Shown: piece after piece, positions 27,007 to 37,334 of the stretch
Position numbering within the stretch: position 1 is the stretch's first letter
How the letters are laid out: every line of letters starts with the position of its first letter
Origin: Ktedonobacteraceae bacterium
GTDB lineage: Bacteria; Chloroflexota; Ktedonobacteria; Ktedonobacterales; Ktedonobacteraceae
Assembly: GCA_014896635.1 (NCBI GenBank)
Contig: JADBKA010000008.1
Coordinates: forward strand, 1-42,232
Direction of reading: 5' to 3'
Length of the DNA stretch: 42,232 nt
Notes under the pieces: model-generated
Told to the model about the DNA's origin: nothing
Database searches by the model: none
Seen by the model: the letters and a program-made list of their open reading frames with translations, nothing else
Program-made: the position numbers and the translations under genes

Positions 27007-27891
27007 ATGGCAACTGTTGAATTCGGTTTGATGCTCAGGGCCGTAGATCCCGCTTATTCTCTGAGAGAGTTGCTGGAGTTCGACCGGCGTTGCATCGAGA
27101 CGCTTTCACCTGTGTTTACGACGCTCTGGCTGGAAGACCATCTACAATGGGGAACAGGCGAAGGTCTAGAGTGTCTGACGACGCTGAGCTACCTGGCTGC
27201 AAGCTATCCTCGTTTTCGCGTAGGAACGCTTGTGCTGGCCCAGTCTTATCGCAGTCCCGCTCTGCTGGCGAAGATGGCTGCGAACCTGCAAGCCCTCAGT
27301 GGTGGACGCCTGGTGCTCGGCCTGGGGGCAGGATGGAAGGAAGACGAGTACCTCTCCTATGGCTATCCTTTCCCTTCCGCGCGAACGCGCCTTGAGCAAC
27401 TGGAAGAGGCAGTGCAGGTGATTCGTGCGATGTGGACGGATCTGCCGGCGACATTTGAGGGCCGTCATTACCACGTTCGAGAGGCGTATTGCGCGCCCCG
27501 GCCTGAGCCAGCAATCCCTCTGCTCATCGGCGGTGGCGGGGAGCAACGCACACTGGCGATTGTCGCTCGCTACGCCGACTGGTGGAACTTCAATTCTGTC
27601 TCGCTTGAAGAGTACGCGCGCAAGCTCACCATGCTCAAACAGCACTGCGAGCGAATCGGACGTGATCCTTCCACGATCAAATTGACGTATTTGACGACGC
27701 TGAGCGTCTCAGAGAATCCGACAGAGGTGCGGCGTCACCCGCAAAAGCACTTTATCGCCGGCACACCGGCAGAGGTGATCGACGAAATCTGTCGCTTCAA
27801 TGCGCTTGGTGTCACGCACTTTATGTTCCGTATTCCTGACCTCACTACTCTTGATACTTTCAATACGCGCATTGCTCCTCATTTTGCATAG
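27007..27891 (+). CDS. Luciferase-like (LLM class) flavin/F420-dependent oxidoreductase
   Basis: A TIM-barrel oxidoreductase of the bacterial luciferase superfamily that uses FMN or coenzyme F420. 294 residues. Typical patterns: LEDHLQWG near residues 43-50, GTLVLAQSYRSPALLAKMAANLQALSGGRLVLGLGAGWKEDEY split over 73-115, YHVREAYCAPRPEPAIPLLIGGGG, and the C-terminal GTPAEVIDEICRF. This arrangement is frequent in F420-dependent enzymes of actinobacteria and Chloroflexota; cofactor and substrate cannot be told from sequence. No strong ribosome site is seen before the ATG; GAGAAAGA is the nearest candidate. The CoA-transferase gene follows after 48 nt. Confidence 0.88.
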   Translation: MATVEFGLMLRAVDPAYSLRELLEFDRRCIETLSPVFTTLWLEDHLQWGTGEGLECLTTLSYLAASYPRFRVGTLVLAQSYRSPALLAKMAANLQALSGGRLVLGLGAGWKEDEYLSYGYPFPSARTRLEQLEEAVQVIRAMWTDLPATFEGRHYHVREAYCAPRPEPAIPLLIGGGGEQRTLAIVARYADWWNFNSVSLEEYARKLTMLKQHCERIGRDPSTIKLTYLTTLSVSENPTEVRRHPQKHFIAGTPAEVIDEICRFNALGVTHFMFRIPDLTTLDTFNTRIAPHFA

Positions 27892-27939
27892 GGAAGTGGT
27901 GCAACATGAGCATATTTTATCAGAAAGAGAACGTGACCG

Positions 27940-29454
27940 ATGACGGATCATTCCAGAATATGTTGTCCTGCTCTGCTTGATCGAGTGATGTCGGCGGAAG
28001 AGGCCGCCGCGTTGATTCCTCCGGGGGCGCATGTGGGGATGAGTGGCTTTACCGGGGCCGGCTATCCTAAAGCGGTGCCGCGCGCTCTGGCGAACCGCAT
28101 TATGGATGCTCACCTCTCAGGCAAGCCGTTTAAAGTCAGTGTCTGGACCGGCGCCTCGACGGCGCCTGAATTAGACGGCGCGCTGGCGCTGGTGGGCGGC
28201 GTGGACCTGCGCCTGCCTTACCAGTCAGATCCTGTTTGCCGCGCTAAGATCAATAGCGGCGAGATGGAATATGTGGATATGCACCTGGGGCAGGTGGCTC
28301 AGATGGTCTGGCAGGGATTCTTAGGTCCGCTGGATGTCGCCGTCGTCGAGGTGACGGGTATCCGTGAAGACGGTCTGCTGATTCCTTCTTCTTCGGTTGG
28401 CAACAACAAAACCTGGCTTGATCAGGCGAAACAGGTGATCCTCGAAGTCAACTCCTGGCAAAATCCGCTTTTGGAAGGCATGCATGATATTTTTTACGGC
28501 ACGGCGCTGCCGCCTCATCGCAAGCCCATTTTGATCACCCATCCCGCTGACCGTCTCGGGACGCCCTATTTTTCCTGTCCCCAGGAGAAGATCCTGGCAA
28601 TTGTAGAGACCAATGCTCCTGATCGCAATACTCCTTTTACGCCGCCCAATGAGAATTCACAGCGCATTGCCGGTCATACCCTCGATTTCCTTGAGCATGA
28701 GGTGAAAAAAGGCCGCCTGCCAGCTAACCTGCTGCCACTCCAGTCAGGTGTGGGTAATATTGCGAATGCCGTGCTCTTCGGCTTGAGGGATAGCCCGTTT
28801 GAGGCGCTCACCGCCTATACCGAGGTGATTCAGGATGGCATGCTGGAGTTGATACGCTCAGGCAAATTGCTGGTGGCCTCGGCAACGGCTTTCTCGCTCA
28901 GTCCTACGGCTGTGGCCGAGATGAACGCGCACATGGAAGATTACCGCGAGAAGATTATTTTGCGCTCTCAGGGCATTAGCAACCATCCAGAGGTGATCAG
29001 GCGTCTGGGTTGCCTGGCGATGAACGGCATGATCGAGGCCGATATCTACGGTAATGTGAACTCAACCCATATTATGGGGACGAAGATACAGAATGGTATC
29101 GGTGGCTCCGGCGATTTTGCCCGTAACGCCTATATCTCGTTCTTCATGGCGCCTTCGCGTACGAAGGGTGGCGCCATTTCCTGCATCGTACCGATGGTTT
29201 CTCACGTGGATCATACAGAACACGATGTGCATGTTATTGTGACAGAGCAAGGGCTGGCCGATCTGCGTGGCCTCTCGCCCAAGCAGCGGGCGAAGCAGAT
29301 CATCGAGAACTGCGCGCATCCCGATTTCAAACCGGCTCTCAGAGACTACTACCAGCGCGCCCTGGAGCGGTCGCCAGGCAAGCAGACACCCCACCTGCTA
29401 GAAGAGGTCTTTTCCTGGCACCTGCGCTACCTGAGAACCGGCTCGATGAGATAA
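27940..29454 (+). CDS. Acetyl-CoA hydrolase/succinyl-CoA:acetate CoA-transferase family protein
   Basis: It probably swaps CoA between succinyl-CoA and acetate, or hydrolyses acetyl-CoA. 504 residues with both family halves. The second half shows QSGVGNIANAVLFGL followed by YTEVIQDGML, where the Glu (about residue 291) is the expected covalent glutamyl-CoA residue, then GMIEADIYGNVNSTHIMG and VSHVDHTEHDVHVIVTEQGLADLRGLSP. The full set matches AarC/Cat1-type succinyl-CoA:acetate CoA-transferases more than 4-hydroxybutyrate CoA-transferases. It follows the luciferase-like gene by 48 nt and may share its transcript; a functional link is not evident. Confidence 0.9.
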   Translation: MTDHSRICCPALLDRVMSAEEAAALIPPGAHVGMSGFTGAGYPKAVPRALANRIMDAHLSGKPFKVSVWTGASTAPELDGALALVGGVDLRLPYQSDPVCRAKINSGEMEYVDMHLGQVAQMVWQGFLGPLDVAVVEVTGIREDGLLIPSSSVGNNKTWLDQAKQVILEVNSWQNPLLEGMHDIFYGTALPPHRKPILITHPADRLGTPYFSCPQEKILAIVETNAPDRNTPFTPPNENSQRIAGHTLDFLEHEVKKGRLPANLLPLQSGVGNIANAVLFGLRDSPFEALTAYTEVIQDGMLELIRSGKLLVASATAFSLSPTAVAEMNAHMEDYREKIILRSQGISNHPEVIRRLGCLAMNGMIEADIYGNVNSTHIMGTKIQNGIGGSGDFARNAYISFFMAPSRTKGGAISCIVPMVSHVDHTEHDVHVIVTEQGLADLRGLSPKQRAKQIIENCAHPDFKPALRDYYQRALERSPGKQTPHLLEEVFSWHLRYLRTGSMR

Positions 29455-29498
29455 AGCGCGTCGTGTGAAGTATCGTATTAAAAAGCATGAGGACACCT

Positions 29499-29524
29499 GG
29501 TCAGCCTGGCAGAGCAGGTTGGCC
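29499..29524. terminator. Hairpin between convergent genes
   Basis: GGTCAGCCTG (29499-29508) and CAGGTTGGCC (29515-29524) form a 10-bp stem with two G-U pairs and a 6-nt loop, between two convergent stop codons 85 nt apart. No T run on either strand, so it is a modest candidate. Confidence 0.4.
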
Positions 29525-29539
29525 GGGCGTCTCCAGTTC

Positions 29540-30046
29540 CTACAGCTTCTTTGCCAGGATCACGCCCGTATTCAGTCCGACTGTATGCAGGCCGCCATAG
29601 AAGCGCGCATGTTCCATTTTGATACATCTGTTTTCAACGTAGGTAATACCGGCTTTATTGGCGATTGCGCGCGCCTGTTCACTCTTCAGACCAAGCTGGA
29701 CCCAGAGAACTTTTGCGCCAATGCTGATGGCTTCTTCTGCAATGGGAGGGATATCGTCAGGCTTACGAAAAACATCAACAATCTCGATCTGCTCTCCGGC
29801 AGCCTTTGCCTCTGTGAGTGAGGCGTAGACGCGCCGGCCCAGGATGGTCTGTCCGGCGTAGCGCGGGTTGATGAGCACGATATCGTACCCTTCGGCTTGC
29901 AGGTAAATGGCGACGAAGTGGCTTGGCCGGTACTGGTCAGCCGAGATGCCGACGATGGCGACATGGCGATACTGGCGCAGGATGTTGAGCCGATCATACA
30001 TGTCGGGTGTGAGCGTTTCCGCTGTGGTAGTTATTGGTTTTTCCAT
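29540..30046 (-). CDS. CoA-binding domain protein (YccU-like)
   Basis: A small Rossmann-fold protein of the CoA_binding_2 family, related to the CoA-binding part of succinyl-CoA synthetase; function unknown. 168 residues with VAIVGISADQYRPSHFVA (about 30-47), DIVLINPRYAGQTILGRRVYASL, EIVDVFRKPDDIP and VLWVQLGLKSEQA, then NRCIKMEH near the C-terminus, all typical. Start: the frame opens at a TTG (30058), but GGAG stands 6 nt before the ATG at 30046, which is chosen. Single gene. Confidence 0.9.
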   Translation of the reverse strand: MEKPITTTAETLTPDMYDRLNILRQYRHVAIVGISADQYRPSHFVAIYLQAEGYDIVLINPRYAGQTILGRRVYASLTEAKAAGEQIEIVDVFRKPDDIPPIAEEAISIGAKVLWVQLGLKSEQARAIANKAGITYVENRCIKMEHARFYGGLHTVGLNTGVILAKKL

Positions 30047-30197
30047 CCTTATCTCCAATAGAGAGAGACTGTCCTTCAGAATAGTCTATCCCATCGAGGG
30101 CCTGTTCAGGTAGAGGGGAGCCTGCATCTTTTCCTGTTGCCTGCCCGTGTCTACAAAAGATCAGAGGAACTCCGGGTTCTGTGAAAGGAGGAGTGAG

Positions 30198-31016
30198 ATG
30201 GCTACGACGGATCGCTCGACAGTCGTTGGAGTTTTTACAGATCGGGCAATGGCAGATCGGGCAATAGAGGCACTTTATCGAGCTGGCTTTACCAATGAGC
30301 AGATAGGTTTTGCGGTGCGCAATCCCGATCTGGCAGGACAGGCGCCAGCAGGAAAACCGGCGAGAGGACCACGGACAACTGCCGATAAGGGGACGGCAAC
30401 GGCAGCCGGCGTGGTCTCAGGTGGAGTTGTTGGTGGCATAGTCGGCGCTGCCGCGGCGCTGCTGATTCCGGGAATCGGGCCTGTCGTTGCAGGTGGCGTG
30501 CTGATCGCTGCACTGGGCGGGGCTGCTGTTGGTGCGGTGGCCGGTGGGCTGATCGGTGCGCTCACCAGTATGGGCGTGCCTGAAGAAGAGGCGCGCTATT
30601 ACCAGGAAGAGTTCGCTGCCGGGCGAACGCTTGTCACAGTCAAAGCTGGCAGCCGCTATCAGGAAGCGTTAAATATCCTGCGCGCGCATGGCGCATATGA
30701 TGTGACCGAGCGTCATATGCCTGCTGCCAGTCCGGCGCCGGCGGGTCCAGCAGGTGCAGGTAGGCGTGAACCGGAACCGCAGGCTCAGGTGCGGTCAGGT
30801 GAATATAATCCGAATATCCCGGCGGGAGCGCCGCTTTCGGGTGCGTACAATCCTGAAATGCCGGCAGCCCCTCCCTCAACTGAGCACTATCATCGTGAGC
30901 AACCGCCAGAGGGCGCCTCTCAGCCAGTAGCAGAGGGGCCGCGTCAGGAGCCACAGCAATCACAGCAACCGTCATGGTCTGCTTTCCCGCCGCCACCGTA
31001 TGGATCTCGCCTCTAA
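30198..31016 (+). CDS. YflT-like (general stress protein 17M-type) protein with glycine-rich core
   Basis: 272 residues. The first 60 read STVVGVFTDRAMADRAIEAL with AGFTNEQIGFAVR, the alpha-beta module of the YflT/DUF1269-like stress proteins. A glycine/alanine-rich hydrophobic stretch (about 75-140, with GGVVGGIVGAAAALLIPGIG) resembles a glycine-zipper membrane or aggregation segment, followed by GVPEEEARYYQEEFAAGRTLVTVKAG. The C-terminus is Pro/Gln-rich with two short repeats (GEYNPNIPA, GAYNPEMPA). GGAGG lies 6 nt before the ATG at 30198; an upstream in-frame ATG at 30147 has no such site. Role in stress is from family naming only. Confidence 0.8.
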   Translation: MATTDRSTVVGVFTDRAMADRAIEALYRAGFTNEQIGFAVRNPDLAGQAPAGKPARGPRTTADKGTATAAGVVSGGVVGGIVGAAAALLIPGIGPVVAGGVLIAALGGAAVGAVAGGLIGALTSMGVPEEEARYYQEEFAAGRTLVTVKAGSRYQEALNILRAHGAYDVTERHMPAASPAPAGPAGAGRREPEPQAQVRSGEYNPNIPAGAPLSGAYNPEMPAAPPSTEHYHREQPPEGASQPVAEGPRQEPQQSQQPSWSAFPPPPYGSRL

Positions 31017-32863
<1,847 letters not shown>

Positions 32864-32985
32864 CGCTGGCTGTTCGCCTGGCGGTCCTCTCCCCGATGAT
32901 GCGCCTGTGCGATGGCTGCATCAAATGGTAAGGTATTCTGAAGAGAAAAGCAACGGGGTAGAGGAAGGCTGTTTGTCTCCTGGAT

Positions 32986-33014
32986 TTGCTCTTGTTCCGA
33001 TAGTTCGGTACAAT
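32986..33014 (+). promoter_or_regulatory. Promoter of the crp-phoD pair
   Basis: TTGCTC (32986-32991), a 17-nt spacer and TACAAT (33009-33014), about 85 nt before the chosen ATG at 33099. Confidence 0.6.
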
Positions 33015-33098
33015 GAGAAAGAGCATTTCCGTCAAGAAGTATTGCACCCTCACTGCAATGCTTACTCTGGTTTTGCAGAGGGAGAAAGAATCAGAAGA

Positions 33099-33785
33099 AT
33101 GGGTGTCGATATCGCAGAGCTGCGCCGTATTGCCATGTTCAGAACCCTGAGTGACGAAGATCTGGCGTATGTGGCGGCGGTAACAAAGATACGTCGCTAT
33201 GGACGCGGCGAGATCATTTTTTTTGAAGGAGAACGGAACGCGGCGCTCTACTATGTGCAGGCCGGACTGGTCAAAGTATTCAAGACCTCGACGGGCGGCA
33301 GAGAGCAGATTCTGCGCTTGATTGCTGCTGGTTATACGTTCAATGACGTGCCGGCGCTGGATGGTGGACCTAACCCTGCCAGTGCAGCGGCCCTGGAGCC
33401 TTCCACGATTTATGTGATTGGACACTCGCAACTCCAGGCGCTGATCGCGGCGCATCCCGCCATTGCTACGGGTGTCATCCGTATGCTAGCGGCAGCTCTG
33501 CGCCATCTGGTTTCGCTGATTGAAGATCTCTCGCTGCGCCACGTCACGGCGCGCATTGCGAAGCTGCTGCTGGATGAGGCGACCACCGTTCCGATGTCTC
33601 GTGCCGCTCATCGCCTGACGCAGCAGGAACTCGCGGCTATGGCTGGCACCGTCCGTGAGGTTGCGGGTCGCGCACTCAAAGAATTAGAGGCGGCGGGGGC
33701 GATTGAACTGCGCCAGGGCCATATTACGATTGCCAATCAGCAATGTCTCAAACTTATCGCTGAGAATGTGGACGTTGAGCAATGA
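33099..33785 (+). CDS. Crp/Fnr-family transcription regulator
   Basis: 228 residues: a cyclic-nucleotide-binding-type beta-barrel (about 10-125) and a C-terminal winged helix with the Crp HTH RLTQQELAAMAGTVREVAGRALKELEAAG (split over 172-200) and HITIAN wing. The phosphate-binding cassette is not canonical: where Crp has a GE...RxA pattern this reads GPNPASAAAL, so cAMP binding is doubtful. No N-terminal cysteine cluster of Fnr type. The frame is open further upstream to 32907, but the ATG at 33099 (MGVDIAELRRI) fits the family; its ribosome site is weak. The stop overlaps the ATG of the phosphatase gene (ATGA), so the two are translationally coupled. Confidence 0.88.
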   Translation: MGVDIAELRRIAMFRTLSDEDLAYVAAVTKIRRYGRGEIIFFEGERNAALYYVQAGLVKVFKTSTGGREQILRLIAAGYTFNDVPALDGGPNPASAAALEPSTIYVIGHSQLQALIAAHPAIATGVIRMLAAALRHLVSLIEDLSLRHVTARIAKLLLDEATTVPMSRAAHRLTQQELAAMAGTVREVAGRALKELEAAGAIELRQGHITIANQQCLKLIAENVDVEQ

Positions 33786-36370
33786 CCTGGAAGTCGTTGG
33801 CAGAGCGTGCAGCGTCACTGCCTCTTGTGCTGGCCGGCCCGCTGGTGCGGCGCGTGGAGCCGCGCTCAGTGACTATCTGGCTGGCGCTGAAAGAGGCAAT
33901 GAGGGTTACGCTGCGCGTGTATGCGAAAGATCATGAAGACCATCTTTCCTTGCTTTTTGCGGGTACCCAACAAACAATACACCTCGGCGATCATTTGCAT
34001 GTTATTGCAGTGACGGCGCGCGCTACCTTGCCGGAGCTGCACCTGGCCTGGGGTGAGATCTATTATTATAATCTTTTCTTTCAACCAGTTGACCAACCTG
34101 ATCAGTTCGTCCTGGGCAGCGAAACGCACCTGCTGACACCCGGCGTTCTGGCACAAGACGGTGAGGCAGCACTCCAGAGCCTGCTTTATCCCGGCGAGCC
34201 GCTGCCCAGTTTCATGCTGCCGCCACAGGATCTGAACACGCTACGTCTTTTTCATGGCTCGTGCCGTAAGCCACACGGAACTGGTAAAGAGATGCTCTCG
34301 GCGCTCGATAGCTTTCTAACGGCGACGGTAGGGGATCGCGCAAATCGCCCGCAGCAGCTCTACCTGACCGGCGATCAGATCTATGCTGACGATGTGGCAC
34401 GTGCGCTGCTCTTTATGATTATGGATGCAGCCATGCTGCTCTTCAGCGGTAACCATGAGGAAATACTTCCTCTGCTTGACGTGCCGGCACGGCAACTGGC
34501 GCCTGGCAAACGTGCTGATATCGTGCGTAACCGGGCGCTGCTGACCACGACCGCGCCGGAGAGCCACCTGCTCGCGCTGGTGGAGTACGCTACAATGTAC
34601 CTGTTCACCTGGTCCGACGTGCTCTGGCCGAAGACGCTGCCCACGCTCGACGATCTCTGGCAGGCGTATCCGCAGATACGACCGCAGAACCGGCAGCAGC
34701 AGAGCGAAGATGAACGTGCCTATGCAGAACAGGTGACACGCCTGGAGCAGTTTCGCGCCACGCTGCCACAGGTGCGTCGCGCGCTGGCGCATATCGCTAC
34801 CTATATGGTAGGAGACGATCACGATGTGACTGACGACTGGTATCTGGATGGTGCCTGGTGTCGCCGTGTGCTTGAGAGTCCGCTCGGACGGCGCGTTGTG
34901 CGCAATGCGCAAATTGCGTTCGCACTGTTCCAGGCATGGGGGAATATGCCGGAGCAATTCACATCGGCGCGTGGACAGGAGTTTCTGCGGGCGCTTGATG
35001 TGTGGCGCGGGGATGAATGCGATACAGCGCTTGTCGAGATGTTGGAGCGCGCAATCGGCCTGCCGAAGTCGTTTCCCGGTAGCGGCGAGTTGCCTTACAG
35101 CGAACAGGCTCTGCACTGGCACTACAGCTTTGAGGGGCCGCGCTACCAGATCATCGCCCTGGACACACGCACGCAGCGACTGTATCGCGCGCCGCGTGCC
35201 TTCCCCGGTCTGCTGTCACCAGCGGCCATGCACCGGCAGCTACGCGATACTGTTCGCCGCGATGTAGATGTGACCGTGATCGTCTCGCCGTCTCCCGTGC
35301 TCGGCGTCGAGTTTATCGAATCGGTGCAATACTGGAGCCGTATACGCGCCAGGGATAACTATGCCTATGACCGTGAAGCCTGGGCGCTGGAATGGAGCAC
35401 GTTTCAGCATCTGCTCAGGACGGTCAGTATGTTGAAGCGCGTGGTCTTTCTGTCGGGCGACGTGCATTATGCTTTCGGCTCCAGCCTGGCTTACTGGGAT
35501 CTGCACAATACTGCCGCAGCCCGCATTATCGACTTTACTTCCAGTTCGCTGCGCAACGAAGGCAGCAGTCTCTCGCTGGCGCTGGTGAGTGTTGGCTATC
35601 CCTATATGATCCATTTACTTGGACGCGAAGATCTCCCGGCAGTCTCGTTTTTTGCCTGGGACCAGATAGACAGCCGCAGGCAGACCTTGCGCCTGATTCG
35701 CTCTCTGATCATGGGACGTATGTACCGCTTCTGGTGGGCCATTCCACGCCTGCTCAATGCGACGCGCAGCCCCTATGAGATTGTGCTCCAGGCGTATGGC
35801 TGGCCGAAAGGCGCGTTCGCGGCCTGTCCGCCTGATCGTAGCTACCGACTCTCCTATTTGCGCGACTGCCGTTATCCGCCGGCTCTGCCGCCGCTCATGC
35901 TCGATGGTTTGCAGCGCCTGCGGGCGGTGGCCACGCGCTGGATCGTCAAGGCGTTTCGCAACTTGATCAAGGGTCTGGCTTTCCTGCAAAAGAATATAAG
36001 CAGAGCCAGGCGCGGGCTGGCCCGGCGTACGCTGGTGCCTGCGCAAACGCCCAGGGGAACGCGCCATATCGTGCGTGGCGCGCTCAAAAGTGCCGGCAAG
36101 CTGGAACAGGAATTAGAGGAGCAGAAAAACACTCTTGCCCGGCAAATATCCGAGCGCGAGGGTTGGCTGGACAAATGGAAGGCGGGCGCGCACATCGTCG
36201 GTTATGCCAACCTGGGCGATATTCGCTTTCGCTGGACAGAAAGCGAGAAACGGGCCACCCAGTATTTGTGGTGGTGGCATCCTGAGCATCCCGACTGCCC
36301 CACCATCGCTTCAGAATACAGCGAAACGCTGGAACTGCCTGCCGCTGATGAGGCGCCCCCGCTGCCATAG
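33782..36370 (+). CDS. PhoD-like metallophosphatase family protein
   Basis: 862 residues. After an N-terminal fibronectin-like PhoD_N-type region (about 15-130; GPLVRRVEPRSVTIWLAL), the metallophosphatase core shows FHGSCRKPHG near 157-166, YLTGDQIYADD near 194-204, MVGDDHDVTDDW near 342-353 and FLSGDVHYAFGS near 556-567, so the metal ligands are present. The last 150 residues are basic, with a coiled-coil-like stretch (about 775-815, ELEEQKNTLARQISERE) and a beta-rich end. No signal peptide is visible, unlike secreted PhoD alkaline phosphatases, which suggests a cytoplasmic enzyme. The start ATG lies inside the stop of the Crp gene. Substrate unknown. Confidence 0.85.
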   Translation: MTWKSLAERAASLPLVLAGPLVRRVEPRSVTIWLALKEAMRVTLRVYAKDHEDHLSLLFAGTQQTIHLGDHLHVIAVTARATLPELHLAWGEIYYYNLFFQPVDQPDQFVLGSETHLLTPGVLAQDGEAALQSLLYPGEPLPSFMLPPQDLNTLRLFHGSCRKPHGTGKEMLSALDSFLTATVGDRANRPQQLYLTGDQIYADDVARALLFMIMDAAMLLFSGNHEEILPLLDVPARQLAPGKRADIVRNRALLTTTAPESHLLALVEYATMYLFTWSDVLWPKTLPTLDDLWQAYPQIRPQNRQQQSEDERAYAEQVTRLEQFRATLPQVRRALAHIATYMVGDDHDVTDDWYLDGAWCRRVLESPLGRRVVRNAQIAFALFQAWGNMPEQFTSARGQEFLRALDVWRGDECDTALVEMLERAIGLPKSFPGSGELPYSEQALHWHYSFEGPRYQIIALDTRTQRLYRAPRAFPGLLSPAAMHRQLRDTVRRDVDVTVIVSPSPVLGVEFIESVQYWSRIRARDNYAYDREAWALEWSTFQHLLRTVSMLKRVVFLSGDVHYAFGSSLAYWDLHNTAAARIIDFTSSSLRNEGSSLSLALVSVGYPYMIHLLGREDLPAVSFFAWDQIDSRRQTLRLIRSLIMGRMYRFWWAIPRLLNATRSPYEIVLQAYGWPKGAFAACPPDRSYRLSYLRDCRYPPALPPLMLDGLQRLRAVATRWIVKAFRNLIKGLAFLQKNISRARRGLARRTLVPAQTPRGTRHIVRGALKSAGKLEQELEEQKNTLARQISEREGWLDKWKAGAHIVGYANLGDIRFRWTESEKRATQYLWWWHPEHPDCPTIASEYSETLELPAADEAPPLP

Positions 36371-36376
36371 CCAGCC

Positions 36377-36415
36377 AGCCTGCTCTGGAGAGGTAGTCTC
36401 AGAGCAGGCTATTTT
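36377..36415 (+). terminator. Intrinsic terminator after the phosphatase gene
   Basis: AGCCTGCTCTG (36377-36387) and CAGAGCAGGCT (36400-36410) form a perfect 11-bp stem, followed by A and four T (36412-36415). It starts 7 nt after the stop codon. Confidence 0.75.
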
Positions 36416-36435
36416 CTGCAATCCTGAGCCAGCGT

Positions 36436-36903
36436 TCAGGCAGCGGGCGAAGAGGGTAGTTGCTGTGCTTCCGCTTCGTTTGCGGCCCGCAGCAACTGCT
36501 CATACAGCTCACGCAATGCTTCAGGTGCCGTGATCTGTTCCAGTTGTTGTGATGTAGCCGCCTCTGCCGCCAACCGGGGGAAACGAATCCTGATCATGCT
36601 GATCATCGCCTCTCTCAGACCCTTTGCTTCTCCCTCAGCTCTTCCCTCAGCTCTTCCCTCAGCTTTCCCTCTGGCCTGTGCGTCTTTGATCATTGCCGCT
36701 GCTTCAGCTTTTACACTGGCTTCCGCTTCAGCTTTTGCACGGATGCGAATACGCTGTGTCAGTTGACTTTCCTCAAAGATCTGTTCAAACATGCGTAAAT
36801 CCTCCAGTATCTGTACTTTGGTATCCTTTGTAATAGTATTGCTGCGTTCCAGGAATACTTCCAGCCAGGTATAGCGGTCTGCTAGTGCAAGAACAACCGA
36901 GTC
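36436..36903 (-). pseudogene. Rpn-type PD-(D/E)XK nuclease/transposase-like gene, C-terminal remnant
   Basis: The open frame from the ATG at 36792 encodes 118 residues with a KAEGRAEGRAEGEAKG helical repeat, the usual C-terminal tail of Rpn/transposase-like nucleases. Reading the same frame further upstream gives protein-like sequence without stops (SVVLALADRYTWLEVFLERS, then TKDTKVQILEDLRMFEQIF), which is the conserved part before that tail. Homology ends abruptly at about 36903, where repeat copy D begins. The N-terminal nuclease domain is missing. A GGAGG happens to precede the inner ATG, so a short product could still be made. Confidence 0.65.
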
Positions 36904-36904
36904 G

Positions 36905-37003
36905 TGAGGGGATGGGGGTCCAGGGGGCGGTCGCCCCCTGGCGGGGCGCGCCGGGTCCCCGCGTTGCGGGGAGGTGTCCCCGCTTTTTCCCCCTTCCCTA
37001 AAA
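36905..37003 (+). repeat. Dispersed hairpin repeat, copy D (head part)
   Basis: Plus-strand order: GGTCCAGGGGGCGGTC, hairpin CAGGGGGCG-GTC-GCCCCCTG, GGCGCGCCGGGTCCCCG, CGTTGCGGGGA, GGTGTCCCCG, then a TTTTTCCCCC tract. It is the only copy in plus orientation and stands exactly at the truncation point of the Rpn-type gene. Confidence 0.75.
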
Positions 37004-37334
37004 GGTGTGTTGAAAAAGCACTAGATAGCCAGATCAGGTAAAAAAACGAAGAGTTTATAGCAATTGTTTGTAGGGTCAGCTAAAATGCTACCGGTACAGA
37101 TTGAGGAAAAAGAATCTGTACTCGCTGCTGCTATCACGGCTTATCAAGTAGTCTGAAAGAGCAACCCACTTCTGCCAGGTCTGACGAAAGAGGACCTGGC
37201 CGTTACATGTGGCTTGAGCCTGTCGTTTTGTAATGTGAGAATTTTCCTGATCGGCAATCGAATACTGGTTGAGAGAGAAGAGTAGAGTTGTAACCCGAGA
37301 ATAGCAGGAGCGATCTTGTTCAGGAGAAAAATCT
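37004..37334. other. Gene-free stretch before the glycosyltransferase
   Basis: It holds a perfect 9-bp inverted repeat GTACAGATT (37094-37102) and AATCTGTAC (37113-37121) with an A-rich 10-nt loop, inside a 23-codon ORF (37085-37156) of no known family. No convincing promoter was found, although one must exist for the next gene. Confidence 0.4.

Noticed and set aside
37085..37156. A 23-codon ORF (MLPVQIEEKESVL at its start) before the glycosyltransferase.
   Set aside because: Very short, no ribosome site, overlaps an inverted repeat; recorded only as part of the gene-free stretch.
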